Notes: a model not told the origin generated them from the letters alone. 64,000 nt of DNA from Plotosus lineatus (GCA_024760905.1 CM045745.1:154001-218000), one strand, 5' to 3'; shown: positions 21,096-32,387, counted from the stretch's first letter. Translations and numbers: made by a program.

Positions 21096-22583
21096 TCAGA
21101 ACTGGGCTCTAAGTGCGACTTCATCTACCAGAGACCCCGGCGACAGGAGAGCTTCCGACTCGGCTAGCCACTGAGGAAATTGATATGGAGGGGGAGGAAG
21201 AGGGCCCCCTTTTTCCAGGGTGGAAGAGATGCACCTACTTAATAGGGAACGAATGCAAGGGATGCAGCAGCAGCCACATAGGGCGAGGAGTCCGGCCACC
21301 GAGATGATGGATATCACAACTGAAACGATCAAACCTTTCCACTTACCGAAGTGCCTGTCCAGCCAATCAAGTATGACATTATCAACACCTGAGTGTTCCT
21401 TCAGTTCTGTGGCCAGAGTCCGCAGCCCATCCAAGGCCTTCGTGACAGACCCGTCCGGCGCGGTGTTATTGAGTATGAAGGTGCAGCACTCTTCCCCAAA
21501 CATGGAACAGACACCACCATTTGCACTAAGTAAGAAATCTATAGCCATGCGGTTTTGATATGTCATAAGTGAATTGGCCCTGAGTTCGGCTGCCAGTCCT
21601 TCCACGGCATCCCTGGTAAGATTGGTCAAGCGTTGAACATTATAATGAATATAATTGATCCTATCAATATTCTTGTTGATAGTGCACCACCAGCAAATGG
21701 AAGATTCAAACCCACCCGCAATCTGGTCTACTAATTTGTATTCGTCCGGTACGCCGCGAGGGACGCCGATTGCATCGATATAAGTGGGAGACCCTTGAAA
21801 GCCTTGCTTCGCACGCGCTTAATGTCGAACGAGGAGATGGACTTTACACGTGTGCGTGAAAGGACACCTACTAGGTCGGACGCTGAGGCTGGTACAATAG
21901 TGATAGGGATGAGTAAAGTGATCAGGGTGCAGGTGCCTGACTTTGGGAGGGTCCACCAGAGTAATTTTGATGAGGCCCAAGGGGTCGGATCCAGATATCG
22001 ATACTCCTAGAGTGATGATGCATTCGCCCTCAATACAACCCCGGAGATCCCACTGATCCGGTCGGTCCCCGAGACAGGTGTACATGTTATTGATGGACAG
22101 GGAGATAGGATTCTGGCTTATGTGAAAGTCGCGCTGTATTGTAACTCGTCCTCGTAATCTCTCGGCGGTATGGCCTTCCGGTGTTCATGCCCCGGTGTAC
22201 GCTATAACATTCCTCCAGGAAGGGCACCATCGGGCATGCGCCGCATAACTCAAGGCCGCACAGAGATAGATGTCGTATCCCTGCCACGTGATGTTCTTAC
22301 CTGTGCAGTTTATAACAGTACAAAGGTCAAAAGTAAATGTGGCTTTGACGTACTTAATTTCTATACCCCCATATTTGGCCAGGCACTTGTCCAGGCTGCG
22401 TGAGGTGAATCTAGTTTGTGTGACTAATCGTCGGCTGTGGGCTGTGGTGGTTATATCGTTCTGTGAGGGAGTAAGGGGCGGGTCAAGTACCCACAGGATG
22501 GGGAGCACTACCAACAAGGAAACTAAAAAAGAAATATACATTAGTGGACCCGAGGAGAGACCCCATCTGACTTTACCTTCCAT
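21096..22583 (-). pseudogene. ERV env, first copy (SU broken, TM largely open)
   Basis: Minus strand. The SU begins near 22583 with a hydrophobic signal-like segment (about residues 14-31). It is cut by stops and frameshifts between 22185 and 21800. The TM subunit is open from about 21796 to 21096. It has a heptad-like helix, an immunosuppressive-domain-like stretch (YQNRMAIDFLL), a CX6CC disulphide motif as in gamma-type Env, a membrane segment near 21240-21310 and a proline-rich tail. Family role is receptor binding and membrane fusion. The SU damage rules out a complete product. Confidence 0.82.
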
Positions 22584-22860
22584 GTAGAAACTAGCAAGCT
22601 AAACCTTCAATATGACAGAGTAAATTCTTCACTGTATTCAAAGGAGGGTCACGCGCTACACCTTAAAGAGCTTACGACCTTCAATACTCTTTGTCACACA
22701 ACTCGAAGCAAAAGCACATTACACGATAATTAAAAACAATATAATTGGGATAACACTCTTCAAACTTGCGTTGGTAGCTTGGCACGCTACTTGTTGCAGG
22801 GGCGCGTTGTTCCTCCGCCTTGCCGTGAGGGTGAGGGTTAGACTACCTCACCCCCTTTTG

Positions 22861-25120
22861 TCACCCAGGGATTATTCTGCCCTGCGCTGTTGGTGGTCTT
22901 TTCTTCGTCACCGGCCAGTGACGAGGTTGCTGCTTCACACAGTCCCTGTGTGTGTTGACGCGTGATCTGGCTGGAGCTTCTGCCGCTGCGCACTGGCTCC
23001 AGTGATACCAGGTGTCACCCTTGCTGTCCAGCCGGACGGCGTACGAGGTGCGCTCTTTGATCTTGTAGGGTCCTGTCCACCTTGGCTCCGTCCACTTTCG
23101 CTTGAGGACTTTCAGGAGGACCCACTCTGTGTCTGGAGGGCCGCCGGTAGATGCCTGGTGCTGCTCCCTCACTTGATCTGAAAAGGCTGGAACGAGACTT
23201 TGCAATTCACGATAGTATTGTTTATGGGTTAGGTTTTGTGGGTCAGTGTCCAGTGCTGTGTGTGGTCCAGGAAATAGTCTACCGGTCTGTAGTTCGTGTG
23301 GAGTCATGTGTGTGCTGTTGCGAGCAGTTGGGTTACCTTGGCCGTGAAGGGGGTCCCTCTGTCCGAGTCCAGTCCCACCGGAATTCCATATCGCGGGATA
23401 ATTTCTTGTGTCAATTTCTGAACCACCACGCTAGCATTCTCAATGCTGCATGGGAAAGCTTCCACCCAGCGTGAGAATTTATCAACCATTACCAATAGAT
23501 ATTTGTATGGTCTCTGTCTTGGCATGTGGATATAATCAATTTGCCATTCCTGGAATGGTGTATTTGGTTGTGGCAGATGTTGATGCACTGCCAGCGGCTT
23601 GGAAGAATTATTCTGTGTGCATGTTAAGCATCTGTCTACCTCTTGGTCAGCAGATAAGATGTACGCGTGAGTAAGAGCAAACAATTCTGCAGCTTGAGCA
23701 GACGTAAAGGGGAGTGAATGAGATTCGATCACTATATCTGAAAGGCGGCAGACGGCATATCCACAGTGAAAGGTACCGTCGGTAGGTTTAGAGCATGACC
23801 CGTCCACAAACAGGACCTCACTTGGAGGTAAAGGTGTAGAACACAAATCAGACCTAATGCTTGTAGCAATAACAATTTCTTGCAAACAGTCGTGAGGGCA
23901 GGGCTCACAGTGATTTTGAATATTAAGCAGACGCTGTAAGGCGTGAGCCACGGTATCAAGAGAAGTAGATTTAATCGTGAGGTTATCAGTGGCGCATAGA
24001 ATGGCCTCGTATCCTGACCTGCAAGACGATCTTCTCGGCGTCTAAAACCATTAACGCACAGGCAGCCACAGCACGAAGACACGCAGGTAAACCTTGAGCT
24101 ACAGTGTCTAGTGTTTTTGAAAGGAAAGCACAGGGCCTCATCCCCCCGCCATGCTCCTGAGCCAACACCCCAGAGGCAGTTCTCCCTTGGTGAGCAACGT
24201 ATAGGTGGAATGACAGTTCATAGTTCGGCAGGCCCAGAGCTGGAGCCGAGCAGAGGGCCGTTTTGAGGGCTGCAACGGCATTTCGCATATCCTCAGTCCA
24301 TACGCGTGGTTGCTGGAGTGGGTCCGTGTGGTGGATTGCGAACCGGAGGCACTTGTCATAGAGAGAGCAGTCTGGGATCCACTGCCTGCAGTACTTGATC
24401 AAGTACTTGATCAAGGCCCAGGAAAGCAAGTAAGGCATGCTTGGTAGCCGGTCGCTGGGTGTCGATGATGATCTTGACCCGATCTTGGCTCAATTTCTTT
24501 GAGACCCGAGAGAGATGAAGGACAGCGAGTATGGCTTGAAAACAGATCACGGAGCTTGATGCCAAAGTCATCTGCATAGGAGTGGACACAGGAACCATCA
24601 GGGGGAACAAAGCACCCTAGTGCGTCCCGTACAATGGTGGCAAACACCGCGGGAGAATCAATGAAACCTTGTGGGAGGCGTGTCCAGATGTACTGCTGCT
24701 GCCCATGTGTAAATGCAAACAGAGGCCGAGCGTCTGATTCTACAGGGACGCTTAGCCTCATAAGGAGTACAATCGACGCAGCCCATATCATTTTTATGCT
24801 CGACCCATAATGTCCTGGGCAGTTGATCCAGGGGCGAACACTGCTCTGTCACCTCACTCACTGCACATGACACTTAACATTAAAAGGTAATTCACAGGAG
24901 GTTAATGCAATCAAAGAAGGGGACAGAGATTCTGACGTGGAGATGATCATGCTCGAACCATGAAAAGAAATTTGTAAACCGAGGAGGTTAATAAGATCAC
25001 GACCGGGTAAATTAAACGGACATTCCTGCATATACACAAAAAATAAGTGATTTATAATGCATCGAGAGAGAGGTCGTCGGGACAACGCAGAGGGAGCGGG
25101 GGTGTAAGCTGTGACGAGAA
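22861..25120 (-). pseudogene. ERV pro-pol, broken
   Basis: Minus strand, 25120 to 22861. The protease end is recognisable near 25000-25120 by similarity to the plus-strand ERV. RT shows TRLPQGFIDSPAVF (about 24650-24690) and an SYADD catalytic box near 24585. RNase H shows VDGSCSKPTDG (about 23790). From 23680 the RNase H frame runs straight into CLTC of the integrase zinc finger, so the rest of RNase H and the His pair are deleted. Integrase keeps Asp in QIDYIHM and LDSDRG but lacks the block with the catalytic Glu; the C-terminal part resumes near 23307. Several stops lie in RT. Confidence 0.85.
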
Positions 25121-25189
25121 AGGAACCCCATCAATACCCACAAAGCTAGTTGACCGAGAGGAGAGAGCACCTGAGTATTCCCTCCCAAA

Positions 25190-25577
25190 TCATTCTATGG
25201 GCCGAAGTCAAATATCTGGCATCCAATGTCCCTCGGCGGGATAGCTTGGAATCTGAGGGAGCCCTTCAGTCCATCCAGCTGCATTACTCTTTCTTGTGCT
25301 GCACCATGCAGACCATTTTTCAGGTGTATTGCAAATGTTTGGCCCCTTGTTTGCCTGTCATCCACTTGTAATCGGAATGCTTTCTTTTTCTGTATTATTT
25401 TTACAGTTCCGTCTAATAGCTCCCGATAATTCTATTAATCTTGTTACCTTTAACTGTCCGTTGAATCCATACTTACTAACCCATAAATCTAAATATTTAT
25501 TTCTATCAGGTGCCTGTTTTTCTACTGCTTTCCAATCTCCACATTCTAATTTATCTATAGGTCTACTGTTTTTACCC
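25190..25577 (-). pseudogene. ERV gag N-terminal fragment
   Basis: On the minus strand an IGGKNSRPIDKLECGDW start (ATA where a start ATG is expected, near 25577) suggests a myristoylated MGxxxS-type gag opening. Later NAAGWTEGLPQIPSYP (about 25230-25290) matches NLAGWTEGLDQVPNFP in the gag of the plus-strand ERV at 37230. The reading then drops into protease by 25120, so most of capsid and nucleocapsid are deleted. Confidence 0.6.
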
Positions 25578-26272
25578 CCTATTTTAACACAATTTGGACC
25601 GGAGGTTTGTTACACCTAGGGTGTCCGAACACTGGTTTATCTTTTCCTATGGTTACCACGGAAGTAATTAATTGTTGTCCCCTCAAGCTTCTACCTTTTC
25701 AGGCGGAGGGTTCTTGCCTCTGCATCAACAAAAACTCGTTGTATCGATCCCACAGTTGTTTATATGAGGAGGTTAATCAAGGATTACATCCTCCATTCAC
25801 ACACACATTCATTCATCCACGGCCGTTCAGTTTATGGACAGGGGAGTCCGTCCCTCCCTTCTTTCCCTAATAAACCGAGCTCATTCACTTTTTTTTTTTT
25901 TTTTTTTCTTCCCTCTCTTCCCACGGAATTTAACTGTCTCTTTACTTTTTCTAATTACACATGTCATATTGATTTCTTAGAGGGGAGGGGTGCATGTAAA
26001 TCAGCATCATGACCTTCATCATTGTTCTATGTTTATCTACTTTGTCTAGTTTAGAATGTTCATTTCAGCTCTCTATCCAGCTGCAGTTAGGGAGTCGTCC
26101 TGTTGTTGTGTGAGAACTTCAAGGTTGTTTCCACTTGGCTGCCTCCCATGGAGATAGAGATGTTTCTGCAAAATACCTCAACAAGCAGTTTCCAACATTT
26201 ATACTTAGTGAGTAACAAAACAGGTTAGAGCTGTGATAATTCATACAATTATTCTAACATTTCCCTCCTGTT
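25578..26272 (-). other. Purine tract and LTR-like stretch between two gag/env blocks
   Basis: Just after the second env stop (minus strand) a purine tract CAGGAGGGAAA (26260-26270) is followed by TGTTAGAATAATTG from 26259, the usual arrangement of a retroviral 3' LTR start. Its end is unclear. A minus-strand run of about 21 A lies at 25891-25911. The segment nearer 25600-25870 may be gag leader. Confidence 0.4.
25891..25911. repeat. T run (A run on the minus strand)
   Basis: About 21 consecutive T on the plus strand, inside the LTR-like stretch of the ERV mosaic. Confidence 0.9.
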
Positions 26273-26358
26273 TATCACAGCTCAAACAAATGATATCATT
26301 TACTAACACTTCAAACAGATTTTAGATTCGTAAATTCATTAATTTCATTCAGAACTGT

Positions 26359-26714
26359 TTACACTCCGACAGAAATGTCATCTTTCTTAGTAGCATTCAG
26401 GATCTTATAACCCAGGGCAGTGACGATGAGTCGATTCAGCATAGAACATAAACATGGAATACAACAACAACTACAGAGCGTAAAAAAGCTGCAAAAACTA
26501 CACAGATTTTAATACAGATGATACAAGGGTACTATATTTTCCGAACACACTTAACCATGAATCCCATATGGATATATCTACCCCCGAATGTTATTTCATC
26601 TTTTTATTAACATATTTTAGGCCTTCTATTGCTAGTGTTAAACTTCCATCTGATGCAGTGTTGTCTGGAATAAAAGTACCAACATTGTTCCCCGAACATT
26701 GCGCATACACAATG
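26359..26714 (-). pseudogene. ERV env, second copy, TM part
   Basis: Minus-strand reading shows a broken CX6CC-like region and TFIPDNTASDGSLTLAIEGL, closely parallel to TFILNNTAPDGSVTKALDGL in the first env. A degraded hydrophobic segment and a short tail end at a stop at 26359-26361. Frameshifts occur in the membrane region. The upstream half lies across RTE copy B. Confidence 0.65.
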
Positions 26715-26826
26715 GGGGGGGCACTAACCAGTGTCTCTCGCCCTTATGCCGGTCCCAAGCCTGGATAAATGCAGAGGGTTGCGACAGGAAGGGCATCCGG
26801 CGTAAAACTTCTGCCACAAAAAAAAA

Positions 26827-28242
26827 ATGCAAATGATCAATACAGAATTCATACCGGATCGGTCGAGGCCCGGGTTAACAACGACCGCCATCAGTGCTGT
26901 CAACCAACAGGGTGCTGATGGAAATTGGACTACTGTTGGTCGAAGAAGGAGAGGCGGGAGGCGTGTCCGTAGGCAGAGAGAGAAGAGGAAATGCGTGAGC
27001 CTCGGACTGAGAGTAGGGACTTTGAATGTTGGAACTATGCAAGGAAAAGATAGGGAGCTGGCTGACATGATGCAGAGGAGGAAGGTGGACATACTTTGTG
27101 TTCAGGAGACAAGGTGGAAAGGTAGAAAGGCTAAAAGCTTAGGAGCAGGGTTTAAACTGTTTTATAATGGTGTGGATGGGAAGAGAAATGGAGTAGGAGT
27201 CATCTTGAAGGAGGGGTTTGTCAGGAATGTTCTAGAAGTGAAAAGAGTGTCAGACAGAGTGATGAGTCTCAAGTTAGAAATTGAAGGCGTGATGCTCAAT
27301 GTTGTTAGTGCTTATGCCCCACAGGCAGGATGTAAGCTAGAAGAGAAGGAGAGATTCTGGAGTGAGTTAGATGAAGTGATGCAGAGTACCCACAGAGGTG
27401 AAAGAGTGGTCATTGGAGCAGACTTCAATGGACATGTTGGTGCAGGCAACAGAGGGGATGAGGAAGTGATGGGCAGGTTTGGTATCCAGGACAGGAACAC
27501 AGATGGACAGATGTTGATCGATTTTGCAAAAAGGATGGAAATGGCTGTGGTGAATACTTTCTTCAAGAAGAAACAGAAGCATAGGGTGACTTATGAAAGC
27601 GGAGGTAAGAGCACACAGGTAGACTACATCTTGTGTAGGTGATGTAATTTGAAGGAAGTCAGTGACTGCAAAGTAGTAGTGGGTGAGAGTGTTGCCAAAC
27701 AGCATAGGATGGTGGTGTGCAGGATGACACTGATGGTGAGGAAGGTGAAAAAGACAAAGGCAGAGCAGAAGACAAAGTGGTGGAAGCTGAAAAAGGAAGA
27801 GTGTCGTGTTGTCTTCAAGGAGGAGTTGAAACAGGCTTTGGGTAGTCACGAAGTGCTTCCAGAGGACTGGACAACCACAGCCAATGTGATCAGGGAGACC
27901 GGTAGGAGAGTACTTGGTGTGTCCTCTGGAAGGAAAGTAGATAAGGAAACTTGGTGGTGGAATGGGGAAGTGCAGGAGTGTGTACAAAAGAAGAGGTTAG
28001 CCAAGAAGAAGTGGGACATTGAGAGGACCGAAGAGAGTAAACAGGAGTACAGGGAGACACAGCGTAAGGCGAAGGTAGCAGTGTCAAAGGCCAAACAGAG
28101 GGCGTATGATGACTTGTATGATAGGTTGAACAGTAAGGAGGGAGAAAATGATCTATACAGGTTAGCACAGCAGAGAAATAGAGATGGGAAAGACGTGCAG
28201 CAAGTTAGTGATAAAGGACAGAGAGGGAAATGTATTGACTGA
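26827..28242 (+). pseudogene. RTE ORF, endonuclease half (copy B)
   Basis: APE motifs as in copy A (VGTLNVGTM, CVQETRWKG, ADFNGHVGAGN, VDYILCR). The arginine run is three codons shorter than in A. A stop at 27640 replaces one Arg codon of the RRCN segment; the frame then continues from 27649 to 28242, where a small deletion at 28205 (AGTTAGTGATAAAGG for AGTTAGAGTGATAAAGG) shifts it. Confidence 0.83.
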
Positions 28243-28439
28243 TGACAGAAGTGTGCTGGGAAGATGGAAAGAGTACTTTGAAGAGCTGATGAATGAGGAA
28301 AATGAGAGAGAAAAAGAGTAGAAGGGGTGACCGTTGAGGAGCAGGAAGTAGCAAAGATTAGTAAGGGAGAAGTGAGGAGGGCATTGAAGAGGATGAAGAG
28401 TGGAAAGGCAGTTGGCCCTGATGACATACCAGTTGAGGT

Positions 28440-29810
28440 ATGGAAGTGTCTAGGGAGGTAGCAGTAGATTTTCTGACAAGAATATTCAACAAGGTCTTAG
28501 AAAGTGAGCAGATGCCAGAGGAATGGAGGAGAAGTGTGCTTGTGCCCATTTTTAAGAACAAGGGAGATGTGCAGAGTTGTGGCAACTACAGAGGGATAAA
28601 GTTGATGAGCCATACAATGAAGCTATGGGAAAGAATAGTGGAAGCAAGACTAAGGGCAGAGGTCAGCATTTGTGAACAACAGTTTGGTTTCATGCCAAGA
28701 AAGAGCACCACAGATGCAGTGTTTGCTTTGAGGATGTTAATAGAGAAGTACAGAGAAGGTCAGAAGGAGCTGCATTGTGCCTTTGTGGATCTGGAGAAAG
28801 CATATGACAGGGTGCCGAGAGAAGAACTGTGGTATTGTACGAGGAAGTCTGGAGTGACAGAGAAGTATGTTAGAGTGGTGCAGGACATGTATGAGAGATG
28901 TAAGACAGTGGTGAGGTGTGCTGTCGGTGTGACAGAAGAGTTCAAGGTGGAGGTGGGACTGCATCAGGGGTCAGCTCTCAGCCCCTTCTTGTTTGCTATG
29001 GTGATGGACAGGCTAACAGATGAGGTTAGACAAGAATCTCCATGGACTATGATGTTTGCAAATGACGTAGTGATCTGTAGTGAGAGCAGAGACCAAGTGG
29101 AGGAAAATCTAGAGAGGTGGAGGTATGCCCTGGAAAGGAGGGGATTGAAGGTTAGTCTTAGTAAGACAGAATACATGTGTGTGAACGACAAGGACCCAAG
29201 AGGAACTTTGAGGTTACAGGGGGCAGAGATAAAGAAGGTGGAGGATTTTAAGTACTTAGGCTCAACAATCCAGAGCAATGGAGAGTGTGGAAAAGAGGTG
29301 AAGAAGCATGTGCAGGCAGGTTGGAATGGATGGAGAAAAGTGTCCGGTGTGATGTGTGATAGGAGAGTATCGGCAAGAATGAAGGGAAAAGTGTACAAGA
29401 CGGTGATGAGGCCAGCAATGTTGTATGGTTTAGAGACAGTGGCCCTGGGGAAAAGACAGGAGTCAGAGTTGGAGGTAGCAGAGATGAAAATGTTGAGGTT
29501 CTCTCTGGGAGTAACGAGGATGGATAGGATCAGAAATGAGTACATCAGAGGGACAGCACATGTTAGATGTTTTGGAGACAAAGTCAGAGAGGCTAGATTG
29601 AGATGGTTTGGACATGTACAGAGGAGGGATAGTGAGTATATTGGTCGTAGGATGCTGAGGTTGGAATTACCAGGCAAAAGGCCCAGAGGAAGACCAAAGA
29701 GAAGATTTATGGATGCGGTGAAGGCGGACATGAAGGTCGTTGGAGTAAGAGTAGAAGATGCAGAGGATAGGGAGAGATGGAGGCAGATCATTTGCTGTGG
29801 CGACCCCTGA
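28440..29810 (+). pseudogene. RTE ORF, reverse-transcriptase half (copy B)
   Basis: 456 codons open, the longest RT frame among the RTE copies. It contains NYRGIKLMSHTMKLWER, FVDLEKAYDRVPREELW and LHQGSALSPFLFAM. The catalytic box reads MMFANDVVICSES: FADD has become FAND, so the first Asp of the pair is lost. The C-terminal GRPKRRFMD segment is intact to 29810. A one-base loss near 28453 separates it from the upstream frame. Confidence 0.85.
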
Positions 29811-29846
29811 AGGGAACAGCCGAAAGGAAAAGAAGAAGACTTCTTT

Positions 29847-30074
29847 TAATAAGTGTTCTGCTGTTGTAGGGTATATTGATACTGGAAGTAACAAGGTAAC
29901 GATAGCACATACACCAGTTTTATTACGTGGCAACCTATCAAACAGCCTACTGTCTCCACACCACCACCATATGTCACTTCCTGATAAAGGGTCAAAACCA
30001 ATATTCGTTGTATTCATGCTCGTGCACCATTCAGTGGCGTTTAAATTTCCTAGTATCTGACCTGTGCCAGTCAT
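29847..30074 (-). pseudogene. ERV env, second copy, SU C-terminal part
   Basis: Minus-strand reading contains DIWWWCGDSRLFDRLP and TGVCAIVTLLLPVSIYP, the conserved end of SU in fish gamma-type Env (W-W-C-G-D ... L-P ... G-x-C-A). Several Asn-x-Thr sites precede it. RTE copy B begins directly after it in transcription order; the expected fusion-peptide region of TM is missing between the two env pieces. Confidence 0.65.
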
Positions 30075-30130
30075 GTTGATGCGTGAAAAATTCCCTCTAA
30101 GCTATTACTTTAAAAAATTTGTATTTGTAT

Positions 30131-30675
30131 TTATTTGTATTTATTTATTCTCTCTGGTCCTGTGAGAAGATATACACTGTTAACGCTGGGTGTCGGGGGT
30201 GCGTATGGTGGGGGGCGCGTAGGTTCAGTGTCAGGTGCTGTTACCGCTCCTTTTGATTTTTCCTTCGACTGGAAATGGTGAAGATGCGTGACACTCTGCC
30301 AGCAGACCGCGAGATACGTCCACCCCTGTTGGGCGTTCTCCATTTCCTCCACCTCCTTTTTCAGCTTGGGTCTAAACATTAAATTCGCCTTCTCTCCCTG
30401 CTCTCTCGCTTCTCTGACTTTTTCTGAATATTCTTTAACTTTTTCCCATAGCCAGGATCCCAAATGGCCACTATCCCCCAACTGTTTGTTTTTAGATGTC
30501 ACCAGCTCATGCAGCTTTCGTCTGGCTTCATCTACAACTTTATTTTTCTGTTTCAGTGTGCTCTTTAGCTCCACTGATTTCAAGGTGTTCTCAATCTATG
30601 CATATAATGGCTTCAGGGGTTCATCACTTAGCCCCCGTTCCTTTATTTGCTTATAAATTCACCCTCCATATTTCT
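30131..30675 (-). pseudogene. ERV gag N-terminal region with PPPY late motif
   Basis: Minus strand. A highly charged helical region (VVDEARRKLHELVTSKNKQ, KLKKEVEEMENAQQGW) is followed by TRPPPYAPP, the PPxY late-budding motif typical of gammaretroviral gag. The likely start is the ATG near 30675, but a frameshift directly follows, and one stop interrupts the matrix part (near 30600). It ends at 30131, where unrelated env sequence begins, so capsid and nucleocapsid are missing. Confidence 0.68.
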
Positions 30676-30972
30676 TATCTCAGAGGCCAGAGAGCGCGGG
30701 TACACCCGTTCACTCTCCTGGATTGGGACTGTTTAGACGTTCACAGCCAGTCAGTCCGTCAGTGCTAGGCTGAGCGAATGACCCAATTAACCACGGCAGG
30801 CGGCTTGTGTTGTCACCGTTAGGTTTCCACCGCACAGACAGATTATGTTAACACCGCTAGGTTTCCTCTGTCTGTTTCTCTGCTCAGTTAATACACTGTC
30901 AAACATCAGCGTCCCTCTCAACACCTCTGAATTTTATTCTTCCCACTTCCCACGTTCCCTCACACACAACAT

Positions 30973-31132
30973 ACGTTGCAACACAATACATACATGAAAT
31001 AGAAAACAATACGATTAACGTCACGCACGTTGCAAAACAATACATACATGAAATAGAAAACAATACAATTAACGTCATGCACGTGGCCACACAACACACA
31101 CATGAAACAGAAAACAATACAATTAATATCAC
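30973..31132 (-). repeat. Three 54-bp tandem repeats in ERV leader
   Basis: Units at 30973-31026, 31027-31080 and 31081-31132. Because 54 is a multiple of three, a minus-strand frame starting at 31132 reads an 18-residue hydrophobic, Cys-rich unit three times (core LIVLFSISCMYC). Confidence 0.9.
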
Positions 31133-31150
31133 ACTCTATTAATCTCTTTA

Positions 31151-31430
31151 ATGCTTCCAACACCTTCGCGTGTTGGGGGCCTTTCACCCAATTAATGCTT
31201 CCAATACCTCCGCGTATTGGGGGCCTTTCACCCGCATAGACGCATGCTTCCAATACCTCCACGTATTTAGGGCCTTTCACCCGCATAGACGCATGCTTCC
31301 AATACCTCCGCGTATTTGGGGCCTTTCACCCGCATAGACGCATGCTTCCAATACCTCCGCGTATTGGGGGCCTTTCACCCGCATAGACGCATGCTTCCAA
31401 TACCTCCGCGTATTGGGGGCCTTTCACCCG
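31151..31430 (-). repeat. Six-unit 49-bp tandem hairpin repeat in ERV leader
   Basis: Unit starts are at 31151, 31195, 31244, 31293, 31342 and 31391. Each unit carries CCAATAC-six bases-GTATTGG, a 7-bp stem. The first unit has CCAACAC...GTGTTGG, where both sides of one pair changed together. Units 3 and 4 have weakened stems. The array lies between the primer site and gag, where packaging and dimerisation signals sit in retroviruses. Confidence 0.93.
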
Positions 31431-31793
31431 ACGTACAGTTTTATAGCACTGACGTGGTACTTTGGGGAGCCTCAATCCCCGGGACTCCAACCCAGCCGTT
31501 ACCACGGCCCCTCGTCAGAGACCGGGAGGGTATGCCACCTCCGAGGCACGTCTATGTTCACTCTTATCTCTCTTAATTTACCTTAAATCTTAAAATTAGG
31601 TTCTCATACGACTCTTTTTAATCCTTTTCCTTCAAACTTACGGAGAGGACACAGTTTTTAGTTTAGTCAATATGCAGAGTTCGATTTAAACAGGTTCTGC
31701 TTACCTGTTAGTAATTGCCGGCCTGTGTCCTTCTCCTTGGTTCACTAGGAAAAAGTTTGGGTCAAATTTCCTCAACTCACGTTCCTCTACCAC

Positions 31794-31811
31794 ATCCCGG
31801 AAGAGCCCCCA
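31794..31811 (-). promoter_or_regulatory. Primer binding site, tRNA-Pro type
   Basis: Minus strand TGGGGGCTCTTCCGGGAT, a few bases inside the LTR end at 31816. It equals the proline-tRNA primer site used by murine leukaemia-type viruses except for one base. Confidence 0.85.
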
Positions 31812-31815
31812 AAAC

Positions 31816-32387
31816 TGTTAAGATCCGTTGAATGTGGTTGAAGACGACTGGAGACTGGTTTTGAGTTAAATATGAGAAGCTTTATTGCGTCGTCTGCAGA
31901 GGACGGAGACCCAACAAACATGCATAAAAGACACGCTAGTTAAGGTCTGAGGTCTCCCTCGCGGGGGGTGCTTTTAAGAGCTGCAGAGCAGGTTCCTCCT
32001 TCCGGGTTTGTGACTGGGTCTTTGATGTGTTGTTATCTTAACAGGATGCGATACATCTGGGCTCTTTTCGGGAGCGTCACAACCCCCAAATACCCCCAAA
32101 CACCCCCCACCTCCTGACCTCGAAGTAATCTACAGCTAGAAACTGTCGAGTCTGTTGAAGGTCACACTAACAGTGAAAGGCTCTGTGTGTCACGGGTACC
32201 CAGCATGCACTTCTGTTTACGTATGCACTTTTACAACAGACATGAAGAATGGCCCCTTAAGCATTCCATTTGATTATTCTCAACAAACATTTAAGTATAG
32301 CAAAACATAGAAAAATAAAGCACCATTATACAGTTATATAAAACAGTATGTGCAGCAGAGAACATGATAATGTGATACACTTTTACA
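31816..32387 (-). repeat. LTR (5' LTR of the minus-strand ERV)
   Basis: 572 bp, same ends as its partner at 20342. Minus-strand AATAAA at 31881-31886. It contains an extra ATACCCCCAAAC-like duplication near 32090-32102 that is absent from the partner. Confidence 0.93.

Larger units (their letters stand above)
26715..29838 (+). mobile_element. RTE-clade LINE, copy B, inside second ERV env
   Basis: Near-twin of copy A. The recognisable start is the G-run and CACTAACCAGTGTCTC near 26713, slightly shorter at the 5' end than A. It ends GAACAGCCGAAAGGAAAAG with AAG repeats at 29838. ERV env sequence of minus orientation lies on both sides (26359-26714 and 29847-30074). No clear target duplication was found. 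Confidence 0.9.
20342..32387 (-). mobile_element. Minus-strand ERV mosaic with one LTR pair
   Basis: LTRs at 20342-20902 and 31816-32387 have TG...CA ends and are flanked by the same four bases GCTA (20338-20341 and 32388-32391), the duplication length of gammaretroviruses. Reading right to left: LTR, primer site, leader with repeats, gag start, a second env remnant interrupted by RTE copy B, an LTR-like stretch, another gag start, protease-RT-RNaseH-integrase, env, purine tract and LTR. Two env and two gag starts inside one LTR pair show that at least two related viruses are merged. All genes are broken. Confidence 0.85.

Noticed and set aside
31151..31430. Evenly spaced repeats resembling a CRISPR array
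   Set aside because: Units are contiguous 49-bp tandem copies with no unique spacers, in a eukaryotic ERV leader.
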